This document shows, in pieces, positions 1 through 7,616 of a DNA stretch of 16,149 bases (its first letter is position 1; each line of letters begins with the position of its first letter). A model generated the notes under the pieces. The model did not search any database and was not told the origin of the DNA. It saw nothing but the letters and a program-made list of their open reading frames with translations. This stretch comes from Oscillospiraceae bacterium (GTDB lineage: Bacteria > Bacillota > Clostridia > Oscillospirales > Ruminococcaceae). The stretch is from positions 1-16,149 of the forward strand of contig JAIRWE010000123.1 of NCBI GenBank assembly GCA_031253365.1, written 5' to 3'. A program made the translations under genes and the position numbers.

Positions 1-12
1 TAACTGTCCCAT
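1..12 (-). CDS. Probable 5' end of a leftward gene (only 4 codons in window)
   Basis: Reading leftward, an AGGAGG ribosome binding site (24-29 on the plus strand) is followed 11 nt later by ATG and the codons for M-G-Q-L, which then run off the window. An extended -10 promoter lies just upstream at 51-59. The product cannot be identified from four residues. The 11-nt spacing is longer than ideal, so the start is tentative. Confidence 0.4.
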
Positions 13-50
13 TTTGAGTTCAACCTCCTGATAGTTTTTTTGTCAAAAAC

Positions 51-59
51 ATTATATCA
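51..59 (-). promoter_or_regulatory. Extended -10 promoter for the leftward gene at the left edge
   Basis: On the minus strand the sequence reads TGATATAAT: a perfect TATAAT -10 (51-56) with the TG of an extended -10 (58-59). No good -35 hexamer is visible at the correct distance, as is usual for extended -10 promoters. One arm of the 14-bp inverted repeat (61-74) covers the -35 area, so a regulator binding there could control this promoter. Confidence 0.5.
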
Positions 60-60
60 G

Positions 61-153
61 GTTCGTTCCCGAAATGGGACCTTTTTTGCGCTCTTGGACA
101 ATTAAAGTTTCAATTCAGCGCGACTTATTCGCGGGTTATTTTCGGGAACGAAC
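61..153. repeat. 14-bp perfect inverted repeat in the divergent intergenic region
   Basis: GTTCGTTCCCGAAA at 61-74 is mirrored exactly by TTTCGGGAACGAAC at 140-153, with 65 nt between. One arm abuts the leftward -10 and the other ends 8 bp before the -35 of the rightward promoter. A second inverted pair, GTCCCATTT (6-14) and AAATGGGAC (72-80), overlaps the first arm, and a T6 run follows at 82-87. The set could be a shared operator, the ends of a decayed insertion, or a terminator. The sequence does not decide between them. Confidence 0.6.
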
Positions 154-161
154 GGGGCGGC

Positions 162-190
162 TTGACAAAAATCCGCTTTTGGTTTAGAAT
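162..190 (+). promoter_or_regulatory. Sigma-A type promoter of the GNAT gene
   Basis: TTGACA (162-167), a 17-bp spacer and TAGAAT (185-190) give a near-consensus housekeeping promoter. The expected start of transcription near 197 leaves a short leader with a GGAGGG ribosome binding site ahead of the ATG at 226. Confidence 0.8.
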
Positions 191-225
191 GTTTACGGCA
201 GACGCGGTATGAATTCGGAGGGAAT

Positions 226-786
226 ATGAAATACTTCAAAAAAATACGGGGCGGCTCGGTTTACCTTTCGCCGATAAGCGGCGAGGACGCGGAAATTTAT
301 GTCCGATGGATGAACGAACCCGACGTCGCGAACGGTCTCGGGGTGTCCGGTCTTGTCATTTCGGCCGTGTACGAGAAAAACTGGCTTGAAACATATCTGA
401 AAAGCGATAAGGTCTACTGCTTCGCGATTGTCCGGCAAAGTGACGACGAACTTATCGGAACTCTGGAATTCAGGGATATCGAACACATTCACGGGACGGC
501 GACAATCGGGTTGTTCATCGGCGACGCGGAAAACAGGGGGAAGGGATACGGCACCGAAACCGTCAGACTGGCGGTTCAATACGGGTTCGACGTCCTGAAT
601 TTGAACAACATTAACCTGAATGTGTACAGTTTTAACGAAGCCGCCCTGAAATCTTACGCCAAAGCGGGGTTTCGGGAATACGGCAGGCGCAGTCAGGCGT
701 TTTACCTCAACGGGAAATACCACGACATAATAAGCATGGAAATTTTAAGGGAGGAATATTACAAAAATCCCTTGAATTTCAAATAA
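226..786 (+). CDS. GNAT family N-acetyltransferase (RimJ/RimL-like, Acetyltransf_3)
   Basis: This 186-residue protein has the single-domain size of GNAT enzymes, which move an acetyl group from acetyl-CoA to an amine. The acetyl-CoA pyrophosphate loop is visible as R-G-K-G-Y-G at residues 104-109. It is followed by the helix TETVRLAVQYGFDVLNLNNI and the typical distal segment N-x-A-A-x-K-S-Y-x-K-A-G-F (about 137-149). The N-terminal part (VYLSPISGEDAEIYVRWMNEP) matches the opening of the RimJ/RimL and SpeG-like subgroup, which acetylate protein N-termini, polyamines or antibiotics. The actual substrate cannot be read from the sequence. The ATG is supported by GGAGGG just upstream and by its own promoter. 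It lies immediately before rpsB, whose -35 box falls inside its last codons, but its own promoter suggests separate control. Confidence 0.9.
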   Translation: MKYFKKIRGGSVYLSPISGEDAEIYVRWMNEPDVANGLGVSGLVISAVYEKNWLETYLKSDKVYCFAIVRQSDDELIGTLEFRDIEHIHGTATIGLFIGDAENRGKGYGTETVRLAVQYGFDVLNLNNINLNVYSFNEAALKSYAKAGFREYGRRSQAFYLNGKYHDIISMEILREEYYKNPLNFK

Positions 787-800
787 TTGTATGATATAAT
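772..800 (+). promoter_or_regulatory. Promoter of rpsB-tsf, overlapping the GNAT 3' end
   Basis: TTGAAT (772-777), 17 bp and a perfect TATAAT (795-800) form a good sigma-A promoter. The -35 box lies within the last codons of the GNAT gene. Transcription should start near 807, giving a leader of about 108 nt before the rpsB ATG. Confidence 0.75.
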
Positions 801-806
801 CTCTAT

Positions 807-914
807 GTTATGCGGTTTCAAAAGCCGCAAATTCGCGTGCCGGGCAGTTTTTGGTCGCCTATGGGCGGTATGCGCGGCGGAGGATTAACCAAAACAAAGG
901 AGGATATTACGCAA
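807..914 (+). promoter_or_regulatory. 5' leader of rpsB with hairpin
   Basis: The leader opens with a compact hairpin: GCGGTTT and AAGCCGC around a CAA loop (811-827), 7 bp with one G-U pair. A GC-rich stretch with a further short stem (CGCC/GGCG near 857-868) follows. Ribosomal protein operons are often controlled by binding of their own product to such leaders. I do not recognise a named family here, so the regulatory role is inference. The ribosome binding site AAAGGAGG sits at 896-903. Confidence 0.3.
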
Positions 915-1673
915 ATGGCGGTAGTGTCAATGAAACAGCTTCTTGAAGCGGGGGTCCACTTCGGTCACCAAACAAGACGCTGGAACCCGAACATGGCGCC
1001 GTATATTTTTACGGAAAGAACCGGAATTTATATCATCGACCTTCAAAAGACGGTGAAGAAACTCGACGAGGCTTACTTGTTTGTACGTAGCGTCGTCGAG
1101 AACGGAGACGACATTCTTTTTGTCGGAACGAAGAAGCAGGCGGCCGATTCTATCAGAGAGGAAGCCGAACGCTCGTCCTCGCATTTCGTGAACGCGAGGT
1201 GGTTGGGCGGCATGATGACGAACTTCAAGACCATACAGAGGAGAATCAAGCGTCTTGAACAGCTTCATCAAATGGAAACGGACGGGACTTTCGATTTGCT
1301 GCCGAAGAAAGAGGTTATCAAGCTCAATCTTGAAATTGAAAGGCTGGAAAAGTTCCTCGGCGGCATCAAGAACATGAACAAGCTCCCCGGGGCTTTGTTT
1401 ATAGTGGACCCCAAAAAGGAGAAAATCGCGGTTTTGGAGGCGAGGAAACTCGGTATTCCCATAGTCGCCATCGTTGATACCAACTGCGACCCCGACGAAA
1501 TCGACTATGTGATTCCCGGTAACGACGACGCCATCCGTTCCGTGAAGCTGATTGCCGGGGCGGTCGCCAACGCCGTAATCGAGGCGCGACAGGGCGACGA
1601 GGGCGAGGAACCCGCCGAAGAATCCGTTCCTACGGAAGAAGTTCACGAAAAAGAAAGCAAAGGAGAGCAATAA
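915..1673 (+). CDS. rpsB: 30S ribosomal protein S2
   Basis: This 252-residue protein of the small ribosomal subunit binds on the solvent side near S1 and the head-body junction. The N-terminus (MKQLLEAGVHFGHQTRRWNP), the internal FVGTKKQAADSIREEAERS and ARWLGGMMTNFKTI segments, and the near C-terminal DTNCDPDEIDYVIPGNDDAI block are hallmark S2 motifs. The tail after the conserved core is acidic (about 29 residues rich in E), which is common in Clostridia. An upstream in-frame ATG at 810 exists, but the AAAGGAGG site at 896-903 and the family alignment both point to 915. The stop TAA is directly followed by the tsf ATG, so the two genes are co-transcribed and probably translationally coupled. 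Confidence 0.97.
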   Translation: MAVVSMKQLLEAGVHFGHQTRRWNPNMAPYIFTERTGIYIIDLQKTVKKLDEAYLFVRSVVENGDDILFVGTKKQAADSIREEAERSSSHFVNARWLGGMMTNFKTIQRRIKRLEQLHQMETDGTFDLLPKKEVIKLNLEIERLEKFLGGIKNMNKLPGALFIVDPKKEKIAVLEARKLGIPIVAIVDTNCDPDEIDYVIPGNDDAIRSVKLIAGAVANAVIEARQGDEGEEPAEESVPTEEVHEKESKGEQ

Positions 1674-2591
1674 ATGGCTATTTCCGCACAAGACGTAAAA
1701 CAGTTGAAGGAATTGACCAACTGCGGTATGATGGACTGCAAGCGCGCCCTGGAAGAAACGGGCGGCAATATTGACGAAGCCATTAAGTATCTGCGCGAGA
1801 AGGGGCTTGCCAAGGCGGCGAAAAAAGCGGGGAGAATCGCGGCGGAGGGCCTTGTTTACGCCAAAGTAGACGAAGCGAAGAAAACGGGCGTCATTCTCGA
1901 AATAAACTGCGAAACCGATTTTGCCGCCAAATCCGACAGGTTTGTGGAATTCGTCGAGATGGTGGCGCAAACGGTTATCGACAACGACGTTTCCGACGTC
2001 GAGGCGCTGAAAAACGTAAACTGCTCCGGCACGGGCGAAAAAATCGCCGACGTTCTCGTCGAGCGGATTTCGACAATCAGCGAGAATATTCAAATAAGGC
2101 GTTTTTCCAAGCTGACGGGCGACGGGCTTTTCTCGTATGTTCATAACGGCGGCGGCAGCATAATAGGAACCCTTTTGAAGATAAGCGCGGACGACTACGG
2201 CGACGACGTGAAGGCGTGCGGGAAGAACCTGCTTTTGCACATTACCGCGACGTCCCCCGACTATATAACGTCCGACGCCATTCCCGAAGCGGATATAAAC
2301 GAAGAGAGGGAAACCCAGCTTAATCTCATAAAAAGCGAAAACGAAGCGAAACCCAAACCGCAGAACGTCGTCGAGAGAATCCTCGAAGGAAGAATGAAGA
2401 AGTTTTTCGAGGAGAGATGTCTTTTGACCCAGCCCTACGTCAAAGACCCCGATATGACGGTTGAAAAATACGCCGCGAGCATCGGGAAAAACATCAAGGT
2501 CGTCGATTTTATCCGTTTCGAGAAAGGCGAGGGAATAGCGAAAAAGGCGGAAAATTTCGCCGATGAGGTGGCGTCGATGGCGGGGGTGTGA
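1674..2591 (+). CDS. tsf: Elongation factor Ts
   Basis: EF-Ts is the guanine nucleotide exchange factor that regenerates EF-Tu-GTP during translation. The 305-residue protein has the N-terminal UBA-like helix bundle with the signature L-T-N-C-G-M-M-D-C-K-R-A-L-E (about residues 14-27). The strand INCETDFAAKSDRFVEF is the second EF-Ts signature, which usually reads NCETDFVAKN. A C-terminal dimerisation-type domain contains EGRMKKFFEERCLLTQPYVKD, the usual QPF/QPY-V-KD motif. The ATG directly follows the rpsB TAA, and its GGAGAG ribosome binding site lies within the rpsB coding end. In many bacteria tsf is followed by pyrH and frr; here an ABC exporter follows instead. Confidence 0.97.
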   Translation: MAISAQDVKQLKELTNCGMMDCKRALEETGGNIDEAIKYLREKGLAKAAKKAGRIAAEGLVYAKVDEAKKTGVILEINCETDFAAKSDRFVEFVEMVAQTVIDNDVSDVEALKNVNCSGTGEKIADVLVERISTISENIQIRRFSKLTGDGLFSYVHNGGGSIIGTLLKISADDYGDDVKACGKNLLLHITATSPDYITSDAIPEADINEERETQLNLIKSENEAKPKPQNVVERILEGRMKKFFEERCLLTQPYVKDPDMTVEKYAASIGKNIKVVDFIRFEKGEGIAKKAENFADEVASMAGV

Positions 2592-2616
2592 CGGCGAACT
2601 TTATTAACGGCGAAGA

Positions 2617-2640
2617 GGGGCGGATCGCGTGACCCGCCCC
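2617..2640 (+). repeat. GC-rich inverted repeat between tsf and the ABC transporter
   Basis: GGGGCGG (2617-2623) pairs exactly with CCGCCCC (2634-2640) around a 10-nt loop. No T-tract follows (GCTTAAAAGG comes next, leading into the ribosome binding site of the next gene). It is therefore not a standard terminator. It could weaken read-through from tsf or stabilise the upstream message. Confidence 0.5.
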
Positions 2641-2659
2641 GCTTAAAAGGAGGCAAGCG

Positions 2660-3565
2660 ATGTCACTGCGCGTTGAAAGCATCAGGAAGAAATACGGCGA
2701 CTATTACGCCGTAAACGAGCTCAGCTTCGCCATTGAAAAGCCGGGCGTGTTCGCGCTTCTCGGAACCAACGGGGCGGGGAAGACGACGGCAATCCGCGTG
2801 ATTCTCGGTATTCTCGCCAAGGAAAGCGGCAGCGTCAGCTGGAACGACCGCCCGTTGGACGTCACCGACGAAAGGGTGGGGTATCTGGCGGAGGAACGCG
2901 GCTTATACCCCAAATACAACGTAATCGAGCAGATGTATTATTTTGCCAGGCTAAAAGGCATAGACCGCGCCGACGCGACGCAGGCAATCGATTATTGGTT
3001 CGGGCGCCTTAACGTGGACGAATACCGCAAAAAACGCGCGGAACAGCTTTCAAAGGGGAATCAGCAGAAGATTCAGCTTGCCGCCGCGTTGATTTGCAAT
3101 CCGGACTTGCTTATACTTGACGAGCCGTTATCGGGGCTGGACCCCGTGAACACGGATTTGTTCAAAAGCATTATACGCGAGCAAATCAAGCGCGACAAGT
3201 ATATTATCATGTCAAGCCACCAGATGCCCACGATAGAGGAATTCTGCGAGGATATAGTGATTATGAACAAGGGAGAGGTGGTTTTGCAGGGCAACCTCAA
3301 CGAGATAAAAAAGGGCTACGGCAGAATCAATTTAAGCGTGAAAGCCGACGAGAACATACTGCCGCTTGCCAAGGAGTGCGGGCTTGAACCGATTAACCAC
3401 ACGCCCAATCAGATTGATTTCAAAGTCGGCGAGGAACGGCAGGCGGAGGCGCTTTTGAAGAAAATCGTGAACGCCTCGATAACGCTGGTCAAGTTCGAGC
3501 TGAGGGAACCGAGCCTGCACGAGATATTCGTCGAGAAGGCGGGGGGTGAAGCAAATGAAGACTAA
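2660..3565 (+). CDS. ABC transporter ATP-binding protein (NatA/YhaQ-like)
   Basis: This is the cytoplasmic ATPase of an ABC-2 type exporter. Walker A G-T-N-G-A-G-K-T lies at 35-42, the YLAEERGLYPKYNVIEQM block in the Q-loop region at 75-92, the ABC signature L-S-K-G-N-Q at 130-135, Walker B LLILDEPLSGLD at about 150-161, and the switch histidine S-S-H-Q at 185-188. After the ATPase core there is a C-terminal extension of about 80 residues ending LREPSLHEIFVEKAGG. This matches the DUF4162-type tail of the NatA/YhaQ group, associated with sodium, drug or lantibiotic export. An AAAAGGAGG site precedes the ATG. The stop overlaps the permease gene by 11 bp, so the two are one transcription unit. 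No separate promoter is visible, so expression may come from rpsB-tsf read-through. Confidence 0.95.
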   Translation: MSLRVESIRKKYGDYYAVNELSFAIEKPGVFALLGTNGAGKTTAIRVILGILAKESGSVSWNDRPLDVTDERVGYLAEERGLYPKYNVIEQMYYFARLKGIDRADATQAIDYWFGRLNVDEYRKKRAEQLSKGNQQKIQLAAALICNPDLLILDEPLSGLDPVNTDLFKSIIREQIKRDKYIIMSSHQMPTIEEFCEDIVIMNKGEVVLQGNLNEIKKGYGRINLSVKADENILPLAKECGLEPINHTPNQIDFKVGEERQAEALLKKIVNASITLVKFELREPSLHEIFVEKAGGEANED

Positions 3566-4937
3566 GGGCTGGTCGAACGTATTAAGGTTTACCTATCTGC
3601 AAACGGTAAGGTCGAAATCCTTCATAATAAGCAATATCGTAATTTTTTCGCTGCTGCTGCTTATGATGGCGGGCGTGAATTTCCTGCCCAAGCTCATCGG
3701 TTCCGAAGCGGAGAAAGACACCATTCAGATTGACGACGGGCAAGGCAATATAATCGAAGCGGCGGCTTTCAAAATAGAAAAGGTGTATATTCTCGACAAG
3801 AGCGGGGTGAACCCCGACTTCTCGTTTTTGACGGCGTACAAAGTGGAATACGAGTTCATCGGCGAGGATAAGCTGGGTCAAACGATGAACACAGTCGCGG
3901 CGGGCGAAAAGCCCGAAACGCTTTTGGTTATCGAAAGGGACGAAACGGGGATGTTCACGCTGACAATGGACCGCCCCGACAACGCGGATTTGGTGAAAAA
4001 CAGCGACTGCAACTCGCTTTTGAATTTTTTTTACCTGTCGGTTAAAAACGCGAATTATATTTCCCTCGGCGTAAGCGCGGGGGATTTGTATCTCGCGGAC
4101 GCGCCCATTATTACGAAGGTAACGGTAAACGGCGAGGAACCCCCGAGCGAAATCGCCCGGTATATGGGAATGATGTCGACAATGGTTACCTCTCTGATTT
4201 TATTCATGCTGATAATCATGTACGGGCAGCTGACCGCGCAGTCAATCGCCACGGAAAAAACGTCCCGCGTTTTGGAACTGCTGCTTACCTCGATTAAGCC
4301 GCTGGCGGTCATAATCGGTAAGGTGCTTGCCATGATGCTGGTCGTGATTACGCAGGTAGCCGCGATATTCAGCGCGTCGGCGATTTTATTTATGATATTC
4401 GCCCCCGCGGGGACGTTGGGCGAGATTTTCGGAATGGTCGAAACCGACGATGTTGAAGTCGCCATGATTTCGCAGGGGCTGCGGAACACGTTCGCGGATT
4501 TCGGCGCTTCGCAGATTTTGCTGATTGTCCTTATATTCATACTGGGGTTTTTGTTCTATTCGCTCATCGCGGGGTTAATAGGGGCGAGTATCAGCAGGAT
4601 AGAGGATTTGCAGACGGCCATGCAGCCCATGGCGATTATAAGCGTGCTGGGGTTCTATCTGTCGTACTTCACCCCCATGATGGGAATGAACGAGGACGGC
4701 GGAAACGCCTTTCTGACAAAGCTGTCTTACTACCTGCCCATATCGTCGCCGTTCGCCCTGCCCGGCGCGATTATGTCGGGGGAAATCGGCGCGGACGAGC
4801 TTACGGTCGCAATCGGGGTTTTGGCGGCGTCCGTCGCGCTTTTCGCGATGTTTGTGGCTAAGGTGTACGAAAGCATCATACTTTACACGGGCAACAGGCT
4901 GAAAATCAAAGACATGATAAAAATGGCGAAGAGATGA
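3555..4937 (+). CDS. ABC-2 type transporter permease (NatB/YhaP-like)
   Basis: This 460-residue membrane partner of the preceding ATPase has the layout of the ABC2_membrane_3 / NatB group. A cytoplasmic start of about 20 residues is followed by a first transmembrane helix (IVIFSLLLLMMAGVNFLP), a long external domain of roughly 150 residues, then a cluster of helices in the C-terminal half beginning near TSLILFMLIIMYGQL. The segment IATEKTSRVLELLLTSIKP is the characteristic cytoplasmic coupling element of this family, and YLPISSPFALPGAIMSGE is typical of YhaP/NatB C-termini. I chose ATG 3555 over an in-frame GTG at 3546 because GGGGGG lies at a good distance before the ATG. The transported substrate is not evident. 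The gene ends 27 bp from the convergent endonuclease gene with no obvious terminator between. Confidence 0.92.
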   Translation: MKTKGWSNVLRFTYLQTVRSKSFIISNIVIFSLLLLMMAGVNFLPKLIGSEAEKDTIQIDDGQGNIIEAAAFKIEKVYILDKSGVNPDFSFLTAYKVEYEFIGEDKLGQTMNTVAAGEKPETLLVIERDETGMFTLTMDRPDNADLVKNSDCNSLLNFFYLSVKNANYISLGVSAGDLYLADAPIITKVTVNGEEPPSEIARYMGMMSTMVTSLILFMLIIMYGQLTAQSIATEKTSRVLELLLTSIKPLAVIIGKVLAMMLVVITQVAAIFSASAILFMIFAPAGTLGEIFGMVETDDVEVAMISQGLRNTFADFGASQILLIVLIFILGFLFYSLIAGLIGASISRIEDLQTAMQPMAIISVLGFYLSYFTPMMGMNEDGGNAFLTKLSYYLPISSPFALPGAIMSGEIGADELTVAIGVLAASVALFAMFVAKVYESIILYTGNRLKIKDMIKMAKR

Positions 4938-4964
4938 CGACCATACAAACGCTTCGCGCCGGCG

Positions 4965-5600
4965 TCAGCCTTTTCGACATTCCCGCCTCAAGGGGCAATC
5001 GCCGCACAGCGGCTTCTTCCGGCAACGCTCTTTCGCGTTGATTACAATCATGGCGTGGAATTGGTTGTAAATCTTCGCGTCCCTCGGGAGGTTGTCCTCG
5101 AAGTACCGCTTTATGTCGGCGTAGCTTTTTCCCGCTTCAATCGGGTATCTTTCACAAAGCCTGCGGGTGTACGCGTCCACCACGAAAGCCGGGAAACCGA
5201 AAGCGTACAGCAGGAGCGAGTCGGCGGTTTCCTGCCCGACGCCCTTCACGGAAAGCAGCTCGGCGCGGAGCTTGTCCTGCGGTTGTTTCCGCACGGCGGA
5301 CACGTCGTAATCATACCCCGCGAACCACGCCGTCACCGATTTCAGGTATTCCGCCTTTTGATTGAAAAATCCGGCGGGGCGGATTATCTCGGCGAGTTTC
5401 GCCGTGTCGGCGTCCGCCGCGAATTTCGGCGTAAGCCGCTCCCCGAAATTGGCAATCGCCTTTTCCACGTTGCTCCACGCGGTGTTCTGGGTCAGCACCG
5501 CGCCGACCATAACCTCGTAGGGCGTTTTTGCCGGCCACCAGTTTAAGTCGCCGTACCCGGCGTAAAGGGCTTGGTAAATCGCGATTAGGTTGTCGGTCAT
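4965..5600 (-). CDS. Endonuclease III-like HhH-GPD DNA glycosylase (MagIII-like)
   Basis: This 211-residue base-excision repair enzyme has the HhH-GPD fold. The opening WWPAKTPYEVMVGAVLTQNTAW is typical of the endonuclease III relatives grouped with MagIII (3-methyladenine glycosylase). The helix-hairpin-helix is VKGVGQETADSLL (118-130), and the catalytic aspartate is D142 in FVVDAYTRRL. At the position of the AP-lyase lysine of true endonuclease III there is glutamate (G-Q-E-T), so a monofunctional glycosylase is expected. Four cysteines (193, 199, 202, 208; spacing C-x5-C-x2-C-x5-C) would hold a [4Fe-4S] cluster. It is the last gene of the leftward operon, starting 15 bp after queH. Damage specificity cannot be stated. 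Confidence 0.9.
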   Translation of the reverse strand: MTDNLIAIYQALYAGYGDLNWWPAKTPYEVMVGAVLTQNTAWSNVEKAIANFGERLTPKFAADADTAKLAEIIRPAGFFNQKAEYLKSVTAWFAGYDYDVSAVRKQPQDKLRAELLSVKGVGQETADSLLLYAFGFPAFVVDAYTRRLCERYPIEAGKSYADIKRYFEDNLPRDAKIYNQFHAMIVINAKERCRKKPLCGDCPLRRECRKG

Positions 5601-5615
5601 TGCGCGTGCCGCCTT

Positions 5616-6173
5616 TCAACGCGGGTAATCTCGGGCTTTCGGCGCGCACCCGCAGTAATCCTGCCTGTACAGACCGTACTTTTTCGACAGCTCCGAAGAA
5701 CGCTTATACCCGTCTTTTTTCTTAAAATCGGCATAAAACGTCTTTATCCCGTGTTCCTTCGATAAAGCCGCCGAAATTTCGTTGATTTCGGCGGCGTTTT
5801 TGCGCGGGCTGACGGACAGCGTGGTGACGAAGTATTCATAACCCCGCGAACGCGCCGTTTTCGCCGTTTCCCCCAATCGAAGCCCGTAACACTTGACGCA
5901 GCGTTCGCTCCCTTCCGGGAACCCCTCGAAACCGCTTATCGCCGTTTTGAAGCGTTCGGGTTCGTATTCCCCCTCGATTAAGCCGACTTCGCCGCGATAG
6001 GCGTCGGACAGGAAACGCCGCTGTTCCGACAGACGCCTTAGGTATTCTTCCTTCGGAAAAATATTCGGGTTATAATAAAACAGCGTCACGTCGTAAACCG
6101 CCGTAAGGCGTTCCAACACGGAGGAACTGCACGGGGCGCAGCAGCTGTGGAGCAAAAGCGGCGGTTTATCCAT
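5616..6173 (-). CDS. queH: Epoxyqueuosine reductase QueH
   Basis: QueH (formerly DUF208) performs the last step of queuosine synthesis, reducing epoxyqueuosine in the wobble position of tRNAs with GUN anticodons. It is the non-cobalamin alternative to QueG. The 185-residue protein shows the family cysteines: C11-C12-A-P-C15 near the N-terminus, C92-V-K-C95 (RCVKCYGLRL) and C174-G-C176 (QDYCGCAPK). It also has the YYNPNIFPKEEYLRR motif and the TTLSVSPRKN segment. These cysteines hold an iron-sulfur cluster and an adjacent metal. The start codon lies inside the end of cysS (8-bp overlap), so translation is probably coupled. Other queuosine genes are not in the window, so Q precursor salvage or a distant pathway is likely. 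Confidence 0.95.
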   Translation of the reverse strand: MDKPPLLLHSCCAPCSSSVLERLTAVYDVTLFYYNPNIFPKEEYLRRLSEQRRFLSDAYRGEVGLIEGEYEPERFKTAISGFEGFPEGSERCVKCYGLRLGETAKTARSRGYEYFVTTLSVSPRKNAAEINEISAALSKEHGIKTFYADFKKKDGYKRSSELSKKYGLYRQDYCGCAPKARDYPR

Positions 6174-7584
6174 TCTTTTTCTTCTTCAAGGAGAAGCCTT
6201 GGCGCGTTTCCTCGATAATATACCCTTTGGCTCCGATTTCCTCGCGGATTTTATCGGCGAGCGCGTAGTCCTTCGCCTTTTTCGCCGCCGAACGCTTTTC
6301 CGCCAGAGCGGTTACTTCTTCGGGGATTTTTTCCTCCTCGGCGTAAACCAGCCCCAGAACGCCGTTGATTTCATCGAAAAGCCCGCGATACCGCGCTACG
6401 TCCGAGGGCGAAACGTCGCCCGCGCTTAACGCCGCGTTAATGTCGCGAACAAGCTCGAACAAAGCCGCCATTCCGTCGGCGGTGTTGAAGTCGTCGTCCA
6501 TGGCGGTTATAAACTGCCCGCGCCGGAGGGAAACGGTTTCCCGCGCGCTTTCGGAAGGGGCGGCGCCCGCGTTTTCGCCCGCGGCGCTTTTTTCAAAAGA
6601 ATCCATCAGCTTCACGCAGTTGCGCAGTCGCCGCGTCGATTGAACCGCGCTTTCAAGCACCTCGTCGGTGTAATTCATACGGCTGCGGTAATGCGCGGAC
6701 AGCAGCATGAACCGAATGGCTTCATAGCCGTATTTTTCCGCCGCTTCGCGCACCAAGAAGAAGTTGTTCTTGGATTTGGCCATTTTGACGTTGCCGATGT
6801 TGAGCATACCGTTGTGCGCCCAGTATTTCGCCAGCGCGCAGCCCGTCGCGGCTTCGCTCTGGGCGATTTCGTTCTCGTGATGCGGAAAAATCAAGTCCGC
6901 GCCGCCGCCGTGAATGTCAATCGTATCCCCTATGTAATGGCGCGACATCGCGGAACATTCTATATGCCAGCCGGGTCTGCCGTTCCCGAAAGGAGCTTCC
7001 CAATAAGGTTCGTCGTTTTTTGCCGCTTTCCACAGCGCGAAATCAAGCGGGGAACGCTTATTCTCGGATTCCGCGTCAAGGCGGTTGCTTGCCCCCTCGC
7101 GCAGTTCTTCCGGGGTATTGCGCGAGAGCTTGCCGTACCCCGGGAATTTCTCCGCCGTGAAATACACGTCGCCGCCGGAACGATAAGCGAAACCCTTCTC
7201 GAGCAAAACGTTTATTATGTCGATAATCAGCGGGATATTTTCGGTGACTTTGGGGTGAATGTCGGCGTCAAGGACGTTCAGCGCACGCGCGTCCGTAAAG
7301 TATTCGCGTATCATGCTTTCGGAATATTCCGAGGGCGTTATCCCCTTTTCGTTCGCCAGTTTGATAATTCTGTCGTCCACGTCGGTGAAATTTTGCACGT
7401 AAAGCACGTCGTACCCGCGAAACTTCAAATACCGCCTGATTACGTCAAAAACGCAGATTTGCCGCGCGTTCCCCAGATGTATGAGGTTGTACACCGTCGG
7501 GCCGCAGGCGTAAACGGTGGCTTTCCCGCTGTTCAGGGGTATGAACTCCTCTTTTTTTCGGGTGAGGGTGTTGTAAATCAGCAT
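6166..7584 (-). CDS. cysS: Cysteinyl-tRNA synthetase
   Basis: This class I synthetase charges tRNA-Cys. At 472 residues it has the normal length. The zinc ligand and HIGH region read ACGPTVYNLIHLGNARQ (C27, HLGN at 36-39). The remaining zinc-site region is GWHIECSAM (C210) and FPHHENE (H235-H236, E239). The second ATP motif is KMAKS (about 268-272), a conservative variant of KMSKS. The C-terminal DALR-type helical domain is present. An in-frame upstream ATG at 7620 would add 12 residues, but ATG 7584 has GGAGG six bases before it and matches the family N-terminus (MLIYNTLTRKKEEF). It sits between cysE and queH, the common cysE-cysS pairing. No T-box leader is visible. Confidence 0.97.
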   Translation of the reverse strand: MLIYNTLTRKKEEFIPLNSGKATVYACGPTVYNLIHLGNARQICVFDVIRRYLKFRGYDVLYVQNFTDVDDRIIKLANEKGITPSEYSESMIREYFTDARALNVLDADIHPKVTENIPLIIDIINVLLEKGFAYRSGGDVYFTAEKFPGYGKLSRNTPEELREGASNRLDAESENKRSPLDFALWKAAKNDEPYWEAPFGNGRPGWHIECSAMSRHYIGDTIDIHGGGADLIFPHHENEIAQSEAATGCALAKYWAHNGMLNIGNVKMAKSKNNFFLVREAAEKYGYEAIRFMLLSAHYRSRMNYTDEVLESAVQSTRRLRNCVKLMDSFEKSAAGENAGAAPSESARETVSLRRGQFITAMDDDFNTADGMAALFELVRDINAALSAGDVSPSDVARYRGLFDEINGVLGLVYAEEEKIPEEVTALAEKRSAAKKAKDYALADKIREEIGAKGYIIEETRQGFSLKKKKNG

Positions 7585-7616
7585 TGGCAACCTCCGAAGA
7601 TTTTTTGGACGGGCTT

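Noticed and set aside
810..914. N-terminal extension of S2 from ATG 810
   Set aside because: S2 homology starts at 915, where a strong ribosome binding site lies; 810 is within the leader just after the promoter.
927..2240. Long leftward open frame (437 codons) opposite rpsB-tsf
   Set aside because: It is antisense to two certain genes across their junction, has no ribosome binding site or family resemblance, and results from codon bias of the real genes.
4938..4964. Terminator between the convergent permease and endonuclease genes
   Set aside because: These 27 bp contain no stable hairpin with a T-tract.
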